Of a DNA stretch of 64,000 bases, positions 46,254 to 54,208 are shown piece after piece; within the stretch, counting starts at the first letter, position 1, and each line of letters begins with the position of its first letter. The DNA comes from Pontibacillus chungwhensis (GTDB taxonomy: Bacteria > Bacillota > Bacilli > Bacillales > BH030062), in the NCBI RefSeq assembly GCF_030166655.1, contig NZ_CP126446.1, positions 2,976,001-3,040,000 of the forward strand, given 5' to 3'. The translations under genes and the position numbers were made by a program. Under the pieces are notes generated by a model. It did no database searches. It had not been told where the DNA came from and was given only the letters and a program-made list of their open reading frames with translations.

Positions 46254-46424
46254 GGCCGTTATTCAAATTAAATCAGGGCTTTCCCGGGGACTGCGAGACT
46301 CCCGCGGGGTAAGGAGCCTAGGGGAGACCCCACAGAGAGCGAAGCGAGCGAGGAGGCTTCCCAGCTCCCCGCAGGAAAGCGAGTTGTCCCCGGGAAAGCC
46401 CGAGCACATATAAACGTAACGGCC
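46254..46424. repeat. GC-rich structured intergenic repeat (about 171 bp)
   Basis: Ends are GGCCGTTA (46254-46261) and TAACGGCC (46417-46424). Inside, a perfect 16-bp inverted repeat GGGCTTTCCCGGGGAC (46276-46291) pairs with GTCCCCGGGAAAGCCC (46386-46401). The core holds GCGAAGCGAGCGAGGAGGC, and GCGGGG with CCCCGC. The core resembles a GC-rich repeat I recall from other Bacillaceae genomes. It is clearly more GC-rich than its surroundings. The rest of the 46072-46528 gap shows only a small hairpin (46208-46227) and the dnaI terminator. Confidence 0.85.
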
Positions 46425-46478
46425 ACTTTCATACTTGAATGTCTCAGCTTAAAGTATTTATCACTACCGCGGAACATT

Positions 46479-46529
46479 AAAAAGCAGCTCAAGGAGAGAG
46501 GCCGGGGCCTTCTGCTTGAGCTGCTTTTT
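46479..46529 (-). terminator. Terminator after dnaI
   Basis: A 15-bp stem, 46479-46493 with 46515-46529. The 21-base loop contains its own AGGCC/GGCCT mini-stem. T run on the minus strand. Confidence 0.9.
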
Positions 46530-47455
46530 TAGTTACGTCTATTTTGTCCAATCACTTCTACCGGGTTACTCACTTGCTTAATACGTTCAATGATGCGGCC
46601 TGCTTTTAGTTGCTCAACATCTCCACGGTTGTTCGTCATCAGGTGCTTTTCGAGTTCTTCTAAGTTGTAATTGGATGTAAAGAACACAGGTAAACGTTCC
46701 ATCATCCGATACTGTAGGATTGAACCTAAAATCTCGTCACGGAACCATGAAGACATGGATTCGGCCCCAATATCATCTAACATAAGAACCGGAATTGTTT
46801 TAAACTTTTCTACCTTCTCTTTTAACGTATTATCCCCTAATGAGGATTTCATCTCACGAACAAGTTCAGGCATATAAATAAGATAAGAGGCAATTCGTTT
46901 ATTAGCCAACTTATTCGCAATGGCACCTAGAAGGTGCGTCTTTCCAACACCAAATGGACCGTGGAAGTAAAGTCCTTTTTGCCCTTTTTCTGTCTCTGCA
47001 TTCTCTGTATAGTTCATAGCTTGACGAATGGCTTCATACCGATCATCGGGATCCAGGTCTTTAAACTTAGCTTCCACGATGTCTTTAGGCATGTAGAGAC
47101 TATTGATGAAAGAACGTTTCTCCTCTTGCTGCTGAGATTGTCGTTTACGAGGACACATCTCATAGGTTAAACGAATCTCTTTCCCCTGAACATGGAGATT
47201 CGGAGAATAACCTGAGACTAAATTTTGACAATTCTCCAGAGAAGGACATCCTTCACAGCGCTTGGATTGGGATTGATACTCATATAGTTTCATTAAATGT
47301 CGTTCTACGTCTTGATGAGAGAGGTTCGGATGTTCCTGCAAAATTTGCTGAATATCAGGATCTTTCAAGATTGCCTCGCGCATACTTTGGTAATGCTCTT
47401 GAAAGTTCTTACTTTCCCTCATCCATTTTTTCAAAGCTGTTTGGATCGGTTCCAT
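46529..47455 (-). CDS. dnaI: Primosomal protein DnaI (helicase loader)
   Basis: A 308-residue AAA+ protein that loads the replicative helicase DnaC at the origin and restart sites. The N-terminal zinc-binding region (CEGCPSLENC ... EMCPRKR, about 64-105) contacts the helicase. The C-terminal ATPase has Walker A GPFGVGKTHL and Walker B VLMLDDIGAES, plus sensor SNYNLEEL. The ATG at 47455 gives MEPIQTALKKW, matching the B. subtilis N-terminus; an ATG three codons upstream overlaps the ribosome site. It follows dnaB. Confidence 0.96.
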   Translation of the reverse strand: MEPIQTALKKWMRESKNFQEHYQSMREAILKDPDIQQILQEHPNLSHQDVERHLMKLYEYQSQSKRCEGCPSLENCQNLVSGYSPNLHVQGKEIRLTYEMCPRKRQSQQQEEKRSFINSLYMPKDIVEAKFKDLDPDDRYEAIRQAMNYTENAETEKGQKGLYFHGPFGVGKTHLLGAIANKLANKRIASYLIYMPELVREMKSSLGDNTLKEKVEKFKTIPVLMLDDIGAESMSSWFRDEILGSILQYRMMERLPVFFTSNYNLEELEKHLMTNNRGDVEQLKAGRIIERIKQVSNPVEVIGQNRRN

Positions 47456-47490
47456 TTCACTCATCCTTAAATCAAATTATTCGTAAACCA

Positions 47491-48906
47491 TTAATCATCC
47501 ATGTTTTTCAAAGCTTCTGCCAGCTCTTGTTTTTCACGCTCAATTTCAGAGGCAGATTTCCCGCTTTGACGTTTAGGGTCTTGGTTGTCACTTGACTGAC
47601 CTTTTTGATCTTTAAACCAATCAGGAAGGACGTCTTGCTTTTGGTTCTTGTTATAGGAACGCTTCCCTCCGCTTTTACGGTTGTTTGCCCATTGTTGATA
47701 CTTTTTATTCTCCGTTTTTGCAACACGCATCGCATGGCGCACGGTTTTCACCTGAAGTCTGGTCCAATGCCCTGCGATGGTTTCCATATAGTTTTTTGAT
47801 AATTTCATATCTGTTTTAAGTAATACATAATAAATTAACACATTCATGACCCCAGGTGTTAATCCCTGTTGAGTCATAATATCACGGATCATTCTTAAAT
47901 CCTTCTCAGGAGGCTCCGCGCCACCGGACAGATCTTGCAATAATTCTCGCGGGGAAATATGTTCAAGACGTTGTATTAACGCTTCCTCTTTATTGTCTGC
48001 TTGCTGCTCTTTCTGTGGCTCTTGATTATGATCCGTAACCGCTAACGAATCACGCTTGTGAGTCACTTGCAGATCCTCACTTTGACCACCCTTACTTTGG
48101 TAAAGATCATGACAAGCTTCTTTTAACTCAGATAAGTCCAATTGGTTTTCATCATTCAGAGCCCATAGTATGGCTTTCTCAACGTCATTAGTAGTTAGAT
48201 TATACAACAAAGATAGCTGAGAAATCACTTTTTGATTCCGATTAGTAAGAATACTTTGAACCGGGAGCATCCGTTGATCAAGAGATTGCTTTACGTAGGA
48301 AAAATCAATTTGACTTTCCTTGATATTAGCACCCTGGCTCTCCACCAGGTCCTGATCTTGTTCTTCAAACTGGGAAGGGGGTACTTCAGTAGCAACCGCC
48401 CCCATTGAAAATACATATTCAAAAGACGACGTCACCTCTTCCCCTTTTTCATACGAAGAAGATTGGCCAGAAAACGTACGTTGTAATCGTTCGTACTTTT
48501 GTTGACCAAGATGATGATATAGTAACAAGGATAACATCTCGTCCGCAAAGAATTCACTCGGTGTGAATGGGCGAAGAAGGATATACGTGTATAGATTGTG
48601 CTCCTCAGATTGATCAACAAAAGTTCGAAGAAGCCCAATGGCTTCTAATCGTTTCCTCGCTTCATAAATATGATTTAACGGGAGGTTGAGATAGCTCATC
48701 AATAAATGGTGAGTACGAACGTCTCCGGCCTGTTCTTGAAGATCATATTCAGACAGTAACGTCTGGTATAAACTAATGGACTCGTTCCCAATCAATGGCT
48801 GATATAAATGAGTCAGGGATGTTGTGAAATCCATGGGCATGCTACGGGCTACCTTTAAACGAAATCCGTCTACAGGCAAAAGCTTCCCAATTGATGTATG
48901 TTCCAT
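47491..48906 (-). CDS. dnaB: Replication initiation and membrane attachment protein DnaB
   Basis: A 471-residue Firmicutes DnaB (not the helicase), acting with DnaD and DnaI at the origin. The N-terminal winged-helix dimer region (TSLTHLYQPLIGNESISLYQTLLSEYDL) is followed by a DnaB_2/DDBH2 domain with PGVMNVLIYYVLLKTDMKLSKNYMETIAGHW. The C-terminal tail is long and charged, typical of DnaB. A GGAAGGAGGGAG site precedes the ATG. It lies between nrdR and dnaI, as in B. subtilis. Confidence 0.95.
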   Translation of the reverse strand: MEHTSIGKLLPVDGFRLKVARSMPMDFTTSLTHLYQPLIGNESISLYQTLLSEYDLQEQAGDVRTHHLLMSYLNLPLNHIYEARKRLEAIGLLRTFVDQSEEHNLYTYILLRPFTPSEFFADEMLSLLLYHHLGQQKYERLQRTFSGQSSSYEKGEEVTSSFEYVFSMGAVATEVPPSQFEEQDQDLVESQGANIKESQIDFSYVKQSLDQRMLPVQSILTNRNQKVISQLSLLYNLTTNDVEKAILWALNDENQLDLSELKEACHDLYQSKGGQSEDLQVTHKRDSLAVTDHNQEPQKEQQADNKEEALIQRLEHISPRELLQDLSGGAEPPEKDLRMIRDIMTQQGLTPGVMNVLIYYVLLKTDMKLSKNYMETIAGHWTRLQVKTVRHAMRVAKTENKKYQQWANNRKSGGKRSYNKNQKQDVLPDWFKDQKGQSSDNQDPKRQSGKSASEIEREKQELAEALKNMDD

Positions 48907-49035
48907 AAAACTCCCTCCTTCCTCATATTCTTGGTGTATTCATTCTATTCTATTACGTCATGAATGGTAAATCATTCAACGACGTCTTTATTTGACCCCT
49001 AAAAAAAGAAAAGAGCCAAGCGGCCCTAAATCTTA

Positions 49036-49500
49036 TTACCCTTCTGGATCTTGTTTAATCAAATCTTTTAATTCATCAAGGAATACATTAATATCTTTAA
49101 ACTGTCTATATACCGAAGCAAAACGAACATAAGCTACCTCGTCTATATGAGCTAGTCGGTCCATAACCATCTCGCCGATTTCCTTACTGTTTACTTCGGA
49201 AACACCACGGTTTCTTAATTCCCGTTCAATTTCCATGGCGATCGTTTCAAGTTCATCAACAGCAACAGGGCGCTTCTCACAAGCTCGAATTAAGCCTCTC
49301 ATTAATTTCTCACGACTAAATTCTTCTCGTGTTCCTTCTTTCTTCACCACAATTAGAGGAACTTCTTCGATTCGCTCAAAGGTAGTAAAGCGAAAATGAC
49401 ATTCTTCACATTCGCGTCTGCGCCGAATCGACTTCCCCTCTTCAACGGGGCGTGAATCTAACACCCTAGTGCTCTTATAATTACAATTAGGACATTTCAC
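49036..49500 (-). CDS. nrdR: Transcriptional repressor NrdR
   Basis: A 154-residue regulator of ribonucleotide reductase genes. The N-terminal zinc ribbon ([15 protein letters not shown] ... [13 protein letters not shown]) binds NrdR boxes. The ATP-cone domain ([30 protein letters not shown]) senses ATP/dATP. GTG at 49500 is the only start that keeps the conserved MKCPNC beginning. It leads the nrdR-dnaB-dnaI series. Confidence 0.97.
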   Translation of the reverse strand: MKCPNCNYKSTRVLDSRPVEEGKSIRRRRECEECHFRFTTFERIEEVPLIVVKKEGTREEFSREKLMRGLIRACEKRPVAVDELETIAMEIERELRNRGVSEVNSKEIGEMVMDRLAHIDEVAYVRFASVYRQFKDINVFLDELKDLIKQDPEG

Positions 49501-49523
49501 AGAAAAATCAACTCCACATTTCT

Positions 49524-49925
49524 CTACATTTTATGAGCCATACTCGTTTCTAAAAACGGAAGTAATTTTTTCATTTCTTCCTGCTGTTCTCGAATCAATT
49601 TATGGCTGTACCCAAAATCAAAAGGCAAAGTAGACTCAGTCGTCACTGAAAAATCGACAGCCGTACGCAAGGGTTGAACCATAACGACACTAACGACAAT
49701 AAACGCTTTCTTTCCCTTTACTGTTTGAAGGCTCATCTCTCCATGCTCCTTTGAGGATGACATTACCTTATATTTATTCGAATTTCTATAATAATCCTCC
49801 AAAAGGGGAAATGCCTTATCTTTAGTAGTCTTAAAATAGTGTGTGCGAATCATTTCATTCCAGTGTTCTTCACTTGTTTCTGCATGATTTGTAAAATATG
49901 TTGAAAACCATTGTTTTATATTCAT
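49524..49925 (-). CDS. Small cytoplasmic protein of unknown function
   Basis: A 133-residue protein, [16 protein letters not shown] and onward. A beta-rich middle ([45 protein letters not shown]) is followed by a helical end. It has no signal peptide and no clear membrane segment. GAGGTGG stands before the ATG, and nrdR begins 23 bases after its stop, so it may be the first gene of the nrdR-dnaB-dnaI operon. I do not recognise the family with confidence. Confidence 0.7.
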   Translation of the reverse strand: MNIKQWFSTYFTNHAETSEEHWNEMIRTHYFKTTKDKAFPLLEDYYRNSNKYKVMSSSKEHGEMSLQTVKGKKAFIVVSVVMVQPLRTAVDFSVTTESTLPFDFGYSHKLIREQQEEMKKLLPFLETSMAHKM

Positions 49926-50051
49926 AAACGTCCACCTCTAACCTATTATATCAAAAAATCGAAAAGGTTAAATACAGACTTCTGTCAAGAATTTCACTTT
50001 TTTCGGTTCAAATGTCGGAATGCGTAGTTCGGTGACGATTTTAAATTCTTG

Positions 50052-50090
50052 CAAAAAAAAGAAAGTACTCTTTAGGAGAGTACTTTCTTT
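50052..50090 (-). terminator. Terminator after speD
   Basis: AAAGAAAGTACTCT (50058-50071) pairs with AGAGTACTTTCTTT (50077-50090); T run on the minus strand. Confidence 0.92.
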
Positions 50091-50104
50091 CGAACAATTA
50101 TATA

Positions 50105-50482
50105 TTAGAGTACGTTGAATTTCTTCACTTCGACTGGTCCCATTCCTCTCGGGACCTCTACGGTTTCTTGTGTTTTAGCTTCTAATGATTGCGCAATATA
50201 TTGAGCTGCTACATTAGGATCAATGCGATCCCCGCACGTGTATACGTCAATACTTGCATAGCCATGTTCTGGAAAACTGTGAATGGTTAAGTGAGATTCA
50301 GAAATAATAACGACGCCACTTACGCCGTGTGGTGCAAATTTGTGGAAAGCAACTTCACGAACTTCCGCTCCAGCTTTCAGTGCAGCATCTACGAAGATTT
50401 GTTCTATCATCGTCATATCGTTCAGCTTTTCCGTATTACAATCCCAAAGTTCTGCAATTACATGTCTACCCATTGTGTCCAT
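50105..50482 (-). CDS. speD: S-adenosylmethionine decarboxylase proenzyme
   Basis: A 125-residue prokaryotic AdoMetDC that makes decarboxylated SAM for spermidine synthesis. It cleaves itself at the Glu-Ser bond in [26 protein letters not shown], and the new N-terminal Ser becomes the pyruvoyl cofactor. GGGGGA lies six bases before the ATG. B. subtilis speD follows gapB directly; here it has a promoter of its own (50622-50650) and a leader of about 130 nt that can fold strongly. Confidence 0.97.
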   Translation of the reverse strand: MDTMGRHVIAELWDCNTEKLNDMTMIEQIFVDAALKAGAEVREVAFHKFAPHGVSGVVIISESHLTIHSFPEHGYASIDVYTCGDRIDPNVAAQYIAQSLEAKTQETVEVPRGMGPVEVKKFNVL

Positions 50483-50615
50483 CGGTAGTCCCCCTTTAAA
50501 ACCAAAAAAGTTTACTTCTAAACGTCAAGCTTATGCACTACCACGGGGGCAAGTTAGTCCTAAGAGGTCCTAACCCTTTAAGCAGTCATAGGTTCGCCGG
50601 TATTTCAGAAGTTCA
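50483..50615 (-). other. Folded leader of speD, candidate cis-acting RNA
   Basis: The leader can form GCTTA (outer) with TAAGC, AGGG with CCCC, and an inner GTTAG/CTAAC hairpin carrying a direct repeat TTAGGAC CTC TTAGGAC. No T run that would make it a simple terminator was seen. I cannot match it to a named riboswitch class. Confidence 0.4.
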
Positions 50616-50621
50616 AAAGTT

Positions 50622-50650
50622 AGTATATAGTGTTTCCCTGTAATTTGCAA
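50622..50650 (-). promoter_or_regulatory. Sigma-A promoter of speD
   Basis: TTGCAA, 17-bp spacer, TATACT. A second possible promoter, TTGGAT-18-TATACT, lies about 80 bases further upstream. Confidence 0.72.
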
Positions 50651-50754
50651 TAAGTTTTTTTACTCACCCAAATTAGAAACGTGGTGCTGTAAGCTTTGTT
50701 AGTAGTATAAAACACTAAAGGGGGAATATCCAAATGATTTCACACGTTAGAATT

Positions 50755-51786
50755 TCAGGAAACACGCGCTTCCTTCCGTGCAGCTAAATGAGTACCAACA
50801 AACTTCACAAGGTCTAGCACTCGCTTAGAGTAGCCCCATTCATTATCATACCAAGCCAAAACTTTTACTTTCCGGTCATCCATTACGATTGTGGATAGCC
50901 CATCTATAATAGAAGAGTATTCAGATGTTGTGTAATCAACCGACACAAGTGGCTCATCTGAATAATGAAGAATGCCTTTTAAATCATTTTTAGAAGCGTG
51001 TAGGAACGCTTGATTGATTTGGTCTGCAGACACGTCACGCTTAACGTCAACTACTAAGTCGACAAGGGAAACATTAGGTGTTGGAACACGTAAAGCCATG
51101 CCATGCATTTTCCCATTTAAATGGGGAATTACTTCACCAAGAGCCTTAGCTGCTCCTGTAGAAGTTGGAATGATCGACTGTGTACATCCTCTGGCACGCC
51201 TTAAGTCTTTATGAGGGTTATCTAAGTTCTTCTGATCATTTGTAAACGCATGAACCGTTGTCATCAGGCCATTCTCGATCCCGAATTGCTCATCTAACAC
51301 CTTCACAACCGGAGCTAAGCAGTTCGTTGTGCAAGAAGCATTTGATAACACATCGTGCTCCTTATCATTGTAAACGCTCTCATTTACGCCCATAACAATC
51401 GTAGCATCGACTTCTTTGCCAGGTGCCGTAATCACAACTTTCTTAGCCCCCGCTTCAATATGCTGCCCAGCCGTTTCTTTCGTTTTAAACTTCCCGGTAG
51501 CTTCTATAACAATATCCACTTCATACTCTTTCCAAGGAAGCTTAAGTGGGTCGCGTGATGCGAAAAGGTGAACTTTCTTTCCGTCTATTTCAAGACCATC
51601 TTCAAGCGCTTTCACTTCTCCTTGAAAATGACCATGTACGCTATCATATTTAATTAAATGAGCTAACGTTTCTGGAGGGTAGCTGGCATTGATGGCAACA
51701 ACCTCTACCTGCTTATCTAAAATCGCCTGGCGAAACACCATTCGACCAATTCGACCAAAACCATTAATAGCAACGCGTGACTTCAT
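50755..51786 (-). CDS. gapB: Glyceraldehyde-3-phosphate dehydrogenase, gluconeogenic type
   Basis: A 343-residue NAD(P)-dependent GAPDH. RVAINGFGRIGRMVFRQ binds the cofactor, the catalytic Cys is in NASCTTNCLAPV, and TVHAFTNDQKNLDNPHKDLRRARGCTQSIIPTSTGAAKAL is typical of GapB rather than glycolytic GapA. GapB runs the reaction toward gluconeogenesis. The ATG at 51786 has GAGGGG upstream. A CcpN-like box overlaps its -10 region, which fits repression by glycolytic carbon. Confidence 0.95.
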   Translation of the reverse strand: MKSRVAINGFGRIGRMVFRQAILDKQVEVVAINASYPPETLAHLIKYDSVHGHFQGEVKALEDGLEIDGKKVHLFASRDPLKLPWKEYEVDIVIEATGKFKTKETAGQHIEAGAKKVVITAPGKEVDATIVMGVNESVYNDKEHDVLSNASCTTNCLAPVVKVLDEQFGIENGLMTTVHAFTNDQKNLDNPHKDLRRARGCTQSIIPTSTGAAKALGEVIPHLNGKMHGMALRVPTPNVSLVDLVVDVKRDVSADQINQAFLHASKNDLKGILHYSDEPLVSVDYTTSEYSSIIDGLSTIVMDDRKVKVLAWYDNEWGYSKRVLDLVKFVGTHLAARKEARVS

Positions 51787-51837
51787 TCTGCATACCCCTC
51801 TCATTTATGATACACTTTATTGTTATTTCGCATGAAT

Positions 51838-51848
51838 AGTATAACACA
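51838..51848 (-). promoter_or_regulatory. CcpN-like box on the gapB promoter
   Basis: TGTGTTATACT fits the CcpN consensus as I remember it (TRTGHYATAYW) at all positions. It contains the presumed -10 TATACT (51838-51843). The -35 is weak. Confidence 0.7.
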
Positions 51849-51995
51849 ATAAAGATTTCCTAGGGAGTGAATTGTGCGTTTTTTTCCAAACTTTATTAAA
51901 CTATATGCACATCTCTCTCATTCAATGAGAAGGAATGGGTGTTACAGCGGTTACCTATAGAATTTTATAAGATTAGCAAAAGCTGTGCTGACAAG

Positions 51996-52032
51996 AAAAG
52001 AGGTCATTCTTGTTAAAAGAACAACCTCTTTC
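51996..52032 (-). terminator. Terminator after coaE
   Basis: An interrupted stem, GAAAGAGGT with ACCTCTTTTC plus an inner TTCTT/AAGAA pair. Confidence 0.75.
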
Positions 52033-52034
52033 GG

Positions 52035-52637
52035 TCAGGATAATATATTCCACTGTCGTAGTATGGCTTCTAGTTGATCATAGGTCTCTCTTTTAGAGCC
52101 GTTATTGTCAATAACTTCATCCGCCATACGCACCTTTTCGGTTATGGATAATTGCGAGCGTATGCGGCTCAGGGCTTCTTCTTTAGAACTCTCATCACGC
52201 TCCATTAAGCGCTGCAATTGAACTTCCTCATCTACCGCTACGACAAGAGTTTTGTCGACATAGCCTGTTAAGTTGCTCTCAAACAATAGAGGAATATCTA
52301 AAACAACCGCCTTGTCCCCACGGTCTAAATAGCGGTCTCGCTCTCTAACCATTTCCTGCCTAACAGCCGGATGAACAATGTCATTGAGCTGCTTTCTTTT
52401 ACCTTCGTCATTAAAGACGATTTCTCCAAGCGCCTTCCGATCAAGCGTCCGATCGTCTCTTAAAATCCCTTCTCCAAACACACTTACCACTTGGTTATAA
52501 GCCTCACGCCCCGGTTCAACCACCTTGCGTGATAACTTATCAGCATCAACGACAGGAATATTATACTCCTCAAACATAAGAGAAACTGTACTCTTTCCTG
52601 TGGCAATACTTCCTGTCAATCCAATAACAATACCCAT
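52035..52637 (-). CDS. coaE: Dephospho-CoA kinase
   Basis: A 200-residue P-loop kinase for the last step of coenzyme A synthesis. GLTGSIATGKSTVSLMF binds ATP, and DADKLSRKVVEPG, DIPLLFE and LMERDESSKEEALSRIRSQ complete the family pattern. AAAGGAGG precedes the ATG. It is the last gene of polA-mutM-ytaF-coaE, the same order as in B. subtilis. Confidence 0.97.
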   Translation of the reverse strand: MGIVIGLTGSIATGKSTVSLMFEEYNIPVVDADKLSRKVVEPGREAYNQVVSVFGEGILRDDRTLDRKALGEIVFNDEGKRKQLNDIVHPAVRQEMVRERDRYLDRGDKAVVLDIPLLFESNLTGYVDKTLVVAVDEEVQLQRLMERDESSKEEALSRIRSQLSITEKVRMADEVIDNNGSKRETYDQLEAILRQWNILS

Positions 52638-52649
52638 CCAATGCCTCCT

Positions 52650-53288
52650 TTACGTAAACTTCAACATCCCAATAATAATAAGTAACAACCCTGGTAAAAA
52701 AGTTAACCGCTGAACCCACTTAAAATAAGATAACCAGTAGCCACACTTCAACCCAATCCAAAGAAAGGAACTACTCATAAATGCAATTAATAACGCTGTC
52801 GTAATGGGAGAAAAGCCAAACATCGCTGCGCCGATACCGGCACCAAACGCATCAAGGGAAAGAGCAATCCCTAAAAGAAAAGCTTCAATTCCATTAATGG
52901 ATCCTGAACGATCTATATCAGCACTCATTGGCTTCCTTAATATTTGAATCACGATCCCAAGCGATTTAATCTCCAAGTTGAATATATAGGAACTGGGATC
53001 TTTGGTCTCAGTAGGTTGATCAGTACGAAAAAACTGATAAAGCACCCAAATTCCGATTGCAATTAAGATTCCTCCTCCAAACATTTCAGTAATGTGCGGA
53101 GAAAGAAAATGGGCAATGACTTTTCCAATCATCATAGATAAAAAGAATGAAACCGCTGAAACCAAAGCAATTACTCCAATGGCCCGTAGCGAAAGCCCTA
53201 CTTTCCGTAATCCATACGTAAATCCAACTGTAAAGCTATCTAAACTTACTGCAAAAGCAAGTAGAATGAGGGTAGTGAATGGTGCCAT
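52650..53288 (-). CDS. ytaF: Sporulation membrane protein YtaF (MntP-like)
   Basis: A 212-residue protein with six membrane helices in two repeats, each with the MntP-type acidic pattern: LLAFAVSLDSFTVGFTYGLRK near the start and LLGIALSLDAFGAGIGAAMFG in the second half. It is related to manganese efflux pumps. In B. subtilis it is named for a sporulation link. Starting at 53288 (AAGGAGC site) gives the family length; an upstream in-frame codon adds 11 basic residues. Confidence 0.9.
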   Translation of the reverse strand: MAPFTTLILLAFAVSLDSFTVGFTYGLRKVGLSLRAIGVIALVSAVSFFLSMMIGKVIAHFLSPHITEMFGGGILIAIGIWVLYQFFRTDQPTETKDPSSYIFNLEIKSLGIVIQILRKPMSADIDRSGSINGIEAFLLGIALSLDAFGAGIGAAMFGFSPITTALLIAFMSSSFLWIGLKCGYWLSYFKWVQRLTFLPGLLLIIIGMLKFT

Positions 53289-53366
53289 AGCCGGTAAGCT
53301 CCTTCTCTCATATTTACGCATAGTATATGAAAGGAGCCTACCCGCTGTTACTGTCTTAACAAGGGT

Positions 53367-54194
53367 TTACTCTGGTTGGCACTGAAGGCAGAAATGAGTA
53401 CCTCTGCCCCCAACTTTGGTCTTTGTGATCACAGTTCCACATCGTTCGCATGGTTCATCCTCACGACCATATACTTTTAATCGCTGTTGGAACATCCCAA
53501 TCTGTCCTTGTGTATTCACATAAGTGCGAATGGTTGTCCCCCCTTGCTCAACAGCTTCTTGAAGGGTAGCAACAATTTCACCATGTAAACGAACAGCTTC
53601 TGCTTTAGTGACATCTTTCCCCTTCCGCTCTGGGTGGATAGAGGAACGATGGAGAGCCTCATCTACATATATATTCCCTAGGCCGGTTACGATCACTTGA
53701 TCCAATAAAGCCGTTTTCACATGTCTTGATGTCTTCTTAAGCTTTGTATATAAGTGGTCAGGTGTAAACAGCGGGTCAAACGGTTCTGGTCCTAATTGAT
53801 CCAAAGGGGGACTATTAAATTCTTCTCCAATCGGGTAGATATGCATAGTCCCAAACTTCCTTACATCCTGGTAACGGAGTTCTGTTCCATCTGTAAAACG
53901 GAAAACGACATGAGTATGCTTAGCCCTCTCTTCATTCCCCTGAAAAACACCATACTTTCCTTCCATTCGAAGATGAGAGATCAACACGTCCGTATCAAGA
54001 TAAAACAACAAAAACTTGCCACGTCGCTTCAAATTGTGAATGGTTTGCCCCTGTAATCGTTCTTTAAAAGCTTGAGGGTCTTTAGGACGTTGAATTATAT
54101 TTGCCCAAAACACCTCAACATCTTCAATCGTTTTCTCAGTTACAAGATGTTGTAACGTTTTCTTGATGGTTTCGACTTCTGGTAACTCAGGCAA
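53367..54194 (-). CDS. mutM: Formamidopyrimidine-DNA glycosylase
   Basis: A 275-residue base-excision repair enzyme removing 8-oxoguanine and opened purines. The catalytic P-E (PELPEVETI) is at the N-terminus, followed by HLRMEGKYGVF, the H2TH region (VTGLGNIYVDEALHRSSIHPER) and a C-terminal zinc finger (CERCGTVITKTKVGGRGTHFCLQCQ). The start codon is TTG at 54194 behind GGAGTGAAAGG; because Pro2 is the nucleophile, the start is certain. It follows polA by 14 bases. Confidence 0.98.
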   Translation of the reverse strand: MPELPEVETIKKTLQHLVTEKTIEDVEVFWANIIQRPKDPQAFKERLQGQTIHNLKRRGKFLLFYLDTDVLISHLRMEGKYGVFQGNEERAKHTHVVFRFTDGTELRYQDVRKFGTMHIYPIGEEFNSPPLDQLGPEPFDPLFTPDHLYTKLKKTSRHVKTALLDQVIVTGLGNIYVDEALHRSSIHPERKGKDVTKAEAVRLHGEIVATLQEAVEQGGTTIRTYVNTQGQIGMFQQRLKVYGREDEPCERCGTVITKTKVGGRGTHFCLQCQPE

Positions 54195-54208
54195 CGCCTT
54201 TCACTCCT

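Noticed and set aside
46186-46492. Open frames on both strands across the GC-rich repeat
   Set aside because: They are of skewed composition and arise from the folded repeat. They have no ribosome site and no family similarity.
49004-49026. Weak hairpin with T run between nrdR and dnaB
   Set aside because: The stem is five pairs with a G-U and the genes are normally cotranscribed, so it was not called a terminator.
50734-50787. Plus-strand 17-codon frame with an AGGGGG ribosome-like site antisense to the end of gapB
   Set aside because: It is very short, overlaps gapB in antisense, and no supporting family or terminator was seen. The G run may be chance.
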